From an uncultured Bacteroidia bacterium (GTDB taxonomy: Bacteria; Bacteroidota; Bacteroidia; Bacteroidales; UBA932): a DNA stretch of 64,000 bases. The notes under the pieces are model-generated. The model saw only the letters and a list, made by a program, of their open reading frames with translations. It was not told the origin of the DNA and did not search any database. This document shows, piece by piece, positions 60,846 through 64,000 of this stretch (the first letter of the stretch is position 1; the number at the start of each line of letters is the position of its first letter). The stretch spans positions 1-64,000 of the forward strand of contig CACZZZ010000009.1 of the NCBI GenBank assembly GCA_902785825.1, written 5' to 3'. Made by a program: the position numbers and the translations under genes.

Positions 60846-62285
60846 ATGAAAGGGAGACTACTGTGGCTGGCCAGCGGAGCGTTGGCGGCTGCCTCATGCG
60901 CCACGGACAAGGCTGATAGACAAATGCCTAATGTGGTTTTCATCCTCGCCGACGATCTCGGCTGGGGAGACCTCAGTTGCTATGGGCAGGAGCGCTTCGA
61001 GACACCGAACATCGACGCGCTGGCCGCCAATGGCCTCCGTTTCACTCAATGCTATTCCGGGACAACGGTAAGCGCTCCCTCACGCTCCTGTCTGGTCACA
61101 GGAACTCATAGCGGTCACACGGCCGTGAGGGGCAATGTGGAGCTTCCTCCAGAGGGACAGTTTCCGCTTCCAGAGGATTCCCGGACGTTTTTCGATGACC
61201 TGAAATCTGTCGGTTACTCTACCGGGGCCTTCGGCAAATGGGGACTCGGAGGAGTGGGATCCACTGGGGATCCCGGACAACAGGGAATCGACACTTTCTT
61301 CGGCTTCAACTGCCAATTGCTTGCCCATAGCTACTACCCGGACCACTTGTGGGACAATGATTCACGTGTGGAACTGGAAGACAACAGGGACGATATTCCT
61401 TACGGCCAAGGCACATACGCCCCGGACATGATCCACGAAAAGGCCCTGGAGTTTCTGGACAACAGAGCGGCTGACGGGAAGCCGTTCTTCCTGTGGTACC
61501 CGACCACCATCCCCCATGCGGAACTGATAGTCCCGGAGGACAGCATTATCGTCAAATACAGGGGGACCTACCCGGAGAAGCCCTACAAAGGTATCGACGA
61601 CGGGCCATATTTCCGGAAAGGAGGATACGTGTCCCAGGAATATCCCCACGCCACTTTCGCCGCCATGGTCTCCCGGCTCGACACTTATGTAGGACAGATT
61701 GTGGAGAGACTGAAGGAACTTGGCTTGTACGAGAACACGATAATCATGTTCGCGAGCGATAACGGCCCCCACCGGGAAGGAGGCCATGACCCGGATTTCT
61801 TTAACAGCAACGGTCCCTGGAGGGGCTACAAGAGGGATGTCTATGAAGGAGGGATCAGGGTCCCTATGATCGTCTCATGGCCTGGACACATCCGGAAAGG
61901 AGAAACGGACTTCATGTGCTCGTTCTGGGACCTCATGCCGACACTCAGGGACCTGACAGGCTCCGCCCCTTACGAGAATATGGACGGAATCAGCCTCCTT
62001 CGTCTGCTCGAAGGAAAGAAAGGGCAGAAAGAACACGACTTCTTATATTTCGAGTTCCAGGAACTTAATGGCCGTCAGGCCGTAAGAAAGGGACCCTGGA
62101 AACTTGTCCACATGGACATCAGGGGAGAATCCCCGAGATTCGAACTCTATAATCTCGACAGCGACCCTGGCGAGACTGTTGACCTCGCTTCGGATATGCC
62201 TGAAAAAGTGTCCGAGCTGAGGACAATCATGAGAGAATCTCATGTCCCCAGCCCGGACTTTCCACTTCTTCCTGAAGAATATTAG
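60846..62285 (+). CDS. S1-family sulfatase, serine type, 479 aa
   Basis: Lipobox-like AASC at residues 15-18 suggests a lipoprotein. The core has NVVFILADDLGWGDLSCYG (metal-binding Asp pair), the formylglycine motif SAPSR with Ser76 in the modified position, KWGLGG and ASDNGPHREGG. A serine-type sulfatase needs an anaerobic sulfatase-maturing radical-SAM enzyme, which is not in the window. It removes sulfate from the glycan, acting with GH16, whose stop lies one base upstream. Its stop codon shares two bases with the stop codon of the convergent EF-G gene. Confidence 0.93.
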   Translation: MKGRLLWLASGALAAASCATDKADRQMPNVVFILADDLGWGDLSCYGQERFETPNIDALAANGLRFTQCYSGTTVSAPSRSCLVTGTHSGHTAVRGNVELPPEGQFPLPEDSRTFFDDLKSVGYSTGAFGKWGLGGVGSTGDPGQQGIDTFFGFNCQLLAHSYYPDHLWDNDSRVELEDNRDDIPYGQGTYAPDMIHEKALEFLDNRAADGKPFFLWYPTTIPHAELIVPEDSIIVKYRGTYPEKPYKGIDDGPYFRKGGYVSQEYPHATFAAMVSRLDTYVGQIVERLKELGLYENTIIMFASDNGPHREGGHDPDFFNSNGPWRGYKRDVYEGGIRVPMIVSWPGHIRKGETDFMCSFWDLMPTLRDLTGSAPYENMDGISLLRLLEGKKGQKEHDFLYFEFQELNGRQAVRKGPWKLVHMDIRGESPRFELYNLDSDPGETVDLASDMPEKVSELRTIMRESHVPSPDFPLLPEEY

Positions 62286-64000
62286 TCCTCGTCCTGCTCC
62301 TGAGCGGCGTACTCGGCGAGAAGCTTGGTCTGGACATCAGCAGGAACCTGCTGATACTCAGCGAACTTCATCGTGAAGGTAGCGGCACCGCCAGTGAGAG
62401 AGCTCAACGTGGTGGAATACCTGTAGAGCTCGGCAAGAGGAACGCGGGCATGGAGGATTGTGAATCCCTTATCCATGTCCTGATTCATGATCATTCCCCT
62501 ACGGCCGTTGAGGTCGGACATACAAGGACCGACGAACTCGTTCGGGGTCAGGATATCGACGTTGTAGATAGGCTCAAGGATCTTCGGGCCAGCGTTACGG
62601 AAGGCCTCCTTGAAGGCGTTACGACCGGCGATGATGAAGGCGATTTCCTTGGAATCCACCGGGTGCATCTTACCGTCATACACATAGACCCTGATGTCAC
62701 GGGCGTATGATCCGGTCAGAGGGCCCTCGCTCATCTTGTCATTGATACCCTTGAGGATAGCGGGCATGAAACCGAGGTCGATGGCGCCACCGACGACGCA
62801 GTTGATGAACTCGAGCTTGCCACCCCACTCAAGGTCGTAGGTTTCCTGGGACTTGATGTTAAGGATGGTCTCCTTTCCATTGATCATGAACTTGTTGCCA
62901 GCAGGCTCACCCTCGACGTAAGGGCAGACGAGGAGATGAACCTCTCCGAACTGACCGGCGCCGCCGGACTGCTTCTTGTGACGGTACTGGGCCGTAGCGA
63001 CCTTGGTGATGGTCTCGCGGTAAGGCACCTTCGGAGCAAGGAACTCGATATTTAGCTTGAACTCGTTGTTCATCTTCCACTTGACAAGGTTGATGGCCTG
63101 CTCACCCTGACCGCTGAGGATGGTCTGGCGGAGCTCCTTGGAATACTCCACATTGATGGTGGGATCCTGGGCGGCGATCTTGTTCAGAGCCTCGCCGACC
63201 TTGGCCTCGTCGTTCTTATCGACAGCCTTGACAGCGCAGCGATACCTGGCGTCAGGGAATACCATGTGCTCGAAAGCTTCCTGGCCGGGAGCCGCGAGGG
63301 TCACATCGGTCTTTCCACCCTTAAGCTTCATGACGCAGCCGATGTCACCGGCGGAGATGGAAGAGACTTTCTCCTTCTTGTCACCAGCGACGGCGTAGAT
63401 GGCTGAAAGACGCTCTCCGTTGCCGTTCTCAGGGTTGACAAGGTCAGCACCCTCCTTGAGGACACCGCTCATCACCTTGAAGTAAGAGACATCTCCGAGA
63501 TGCTGCTCGACAGCGGTCTTGTAGATGAATATGCTGACAGGACCAGCGGGATCGCAAACGACCTCACCGCCACCGATGGTAGCGTTGGTCTCTCCAGCGG
63601 GAGAAGGAGCGACATTGATGACGAACTCCATGAGCCTGCGGACACCAGCGTCCTTGCGGGCGGAGACGCAGAAGACCGGCATGATCTCCCTCTTGGCCAA
63701 ACCAGCGCGCAGACCGGCCCTAACCTCGTCGATGGAGAGTTCCATGGTCTCGAAATACTTCTCCATGAGGGCGTCGTCACCCTCGGCGGCCTTCTCGACG
63801 AGCTCCTGATGCATCTCCTCAGCCTCATCAGCGTACTGGGCGGGGATGTCAGTCTCCTCGAACTTGCCGTTATCGTCGGTGAAATGATAGAACTTCATCG
63901 TGATGACATCGACGATGCCGTCGAAACCAAGACCGGGATTGACCGGGAACTGGGCGAAGACGATCTTCTTGCCGAAAGCCTCCTTGAGGGTGTCACGGGT
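62282..64000 (-). CDS. EF-G2-like elongation factor G paralogue, C-terminal 572 codons (cut by window edge)
   Basis: The frame is open past the internal ATG at 63898 to the window end (TRDTLKEAFGKKIVFAQFPV...), so the G domain start lies outside. Visible parts: the end of domain I with its EF-G-specific insert (SARKDAGVRRLMEFV), domain II, domain III/IV with KKQSGGAGQFGEVHLLV and GPLTGSYARDIRVYVYDGKMHPVDS, and domain V. It matches, from memory, the second EF-G (EF-G2) of Bacteroides rather than the canonical fusA product. That protein has been described as supporting translation in the gut without normal GTPase activity. The GTPase motifs needed to judge this are not in the window. Confidence 0.88.
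   Translation of the reverse strand, partial: TRDTLKEAFGKKIVFAQFPVNPGLGFDGIVDVITMKFYHFTDDNGKFEETDIPAQYADEAEEMHQELVEKAAEGDDALMEKYFETMELSIDEVRAGLRAGLAKREIMPVFCVSARKDAGVRRLMEFVINVAPSPAGETNATIGGGEVVCDPAGPVSIFIYKTAVEQHLGDVSYFKVMSGVLKEGADLVNPENGNGERLSAIYAVAGDKKEKVSSISAGDIGCVMKLKGGKTDVTLAAPGQEAFEHMVFPDARYRCAVKAVDKNDEAKVGEALNKIAAQDPTINVEYSKELRQTILSGQGEQAINLVKWKMNNEFKLNIEFLAPKVPYRETITKVATAQYRHKKQSGGAGQFGEVHLLVCPYVEGEPAGNKFMINGKETILNIKSQETYDLEWGGKLEFINCVVGGAIDLGFMPAILKGINDKMSEGPLTGSYARDIRVYVYDGKMHPVDSKEIAFIIAGRNAFKEAFRNAGPKILEPIYNVDILTPNEFVGPCMSDLNGRRGMIMNQDMDKGFTILHARVPLAELYRYSTTLSSLTGGAATFTMKFAEYQQVPADVQTKLLAEYAAQEQDED

Overview
The window looks like a chromosomal segment of a Bacteroidota (order Bacteroidales) genome with moderately high GC. 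Supporting marks are a SusC/SusD pair, a fused SecDF protein, an EF-G2-type paralogue, a phosphate-selective porin O/P protein, eight large MacB/FtsX-type permeases with an NtrC-type regulator, and repeated promoter -7 boxes of the TAnnTTTG type. Genus and species cannot be read from the sequence. No rRNA, tRNA, CRISPR array, insertion sequence or prophage was seen. No gene-free stretch exceeds 300 bases.

Region 1 (1-23786) is an efflux or envelope-stress locus. A leftward operon starts at 20722 and encodes a TolC-type outer membrane factor, an HlyD/MacA-type adaptor, a permease, one LolD/MacB-type ATPase, and then five more permeases in tandem down to 3439. A second leftward unit starts near 2653 with two more permeases, the last cut by the window edge. 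A decaying ORF6N-domain gene lies between the two units. Both units are preceded by the same inverted repeats (TGTAAAG-N0-2-CTTTACA) next to sigma-54-like -24/-12 elements. An NtrC-type response regulator and a short histidine kinase (21532-23786) sit beside the operon and are the likely controllers. Between them and the operon is a small secreted protein of unknown function.

Region 2 (23790-31712) is a leftward eight-gene array with a phosphate or polyphosphate theme. In transcription order it encodes a DUF47/PhoU-like protein, a membrane protein that resembles a degenerate PiT phosphate transporter fused to a LuxR-type DNA-binding domain, a phosphate-selective porin, a lamin-tail-domain lipoprotein, a divergent CYTH-like protein, a CYTH phosphatase-type protein, a DASS/SLC13 anion transporter and an MgtC protein. 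The PiT-LuxR fusion is the most unusual item in the window: it looks like a transporter turned into a membrane-bound transcription factor.

Region 3 (31892-44521) is mixed. It holds a lipoprotein with a small LuxR protein, a divergent TPR-LuxR membrane regulator with a nearly identical DNA-binding domain, a nucleoside deoxyribosyltransferase-like protein, a glycoside-hydrolase-like protein, enolase, aspartase, SecDF, and a PD40/SPOR envelope protein.

Region 4 (44498-54573) has a leftward five-gene operon (two SGNH hydrolases, an MBOAT acyltransferase, a TlpA-like thioredoxin, a metallophosphoesterase) that looks like an extracytoplasmic acyl-transfer system, and a divergent pair (transglutaminase-like lipoprotein, glycerophosphodiesterase).

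Region 5 (54738-62285) is a small polysaccharide utilisation locus: SusC, SusD, a GH16 lipoprotein and a serine-type sulfatase. Its substrate is probably a sulfated glycan. The window ends inside an EF-G2-like gene on the minus strand.
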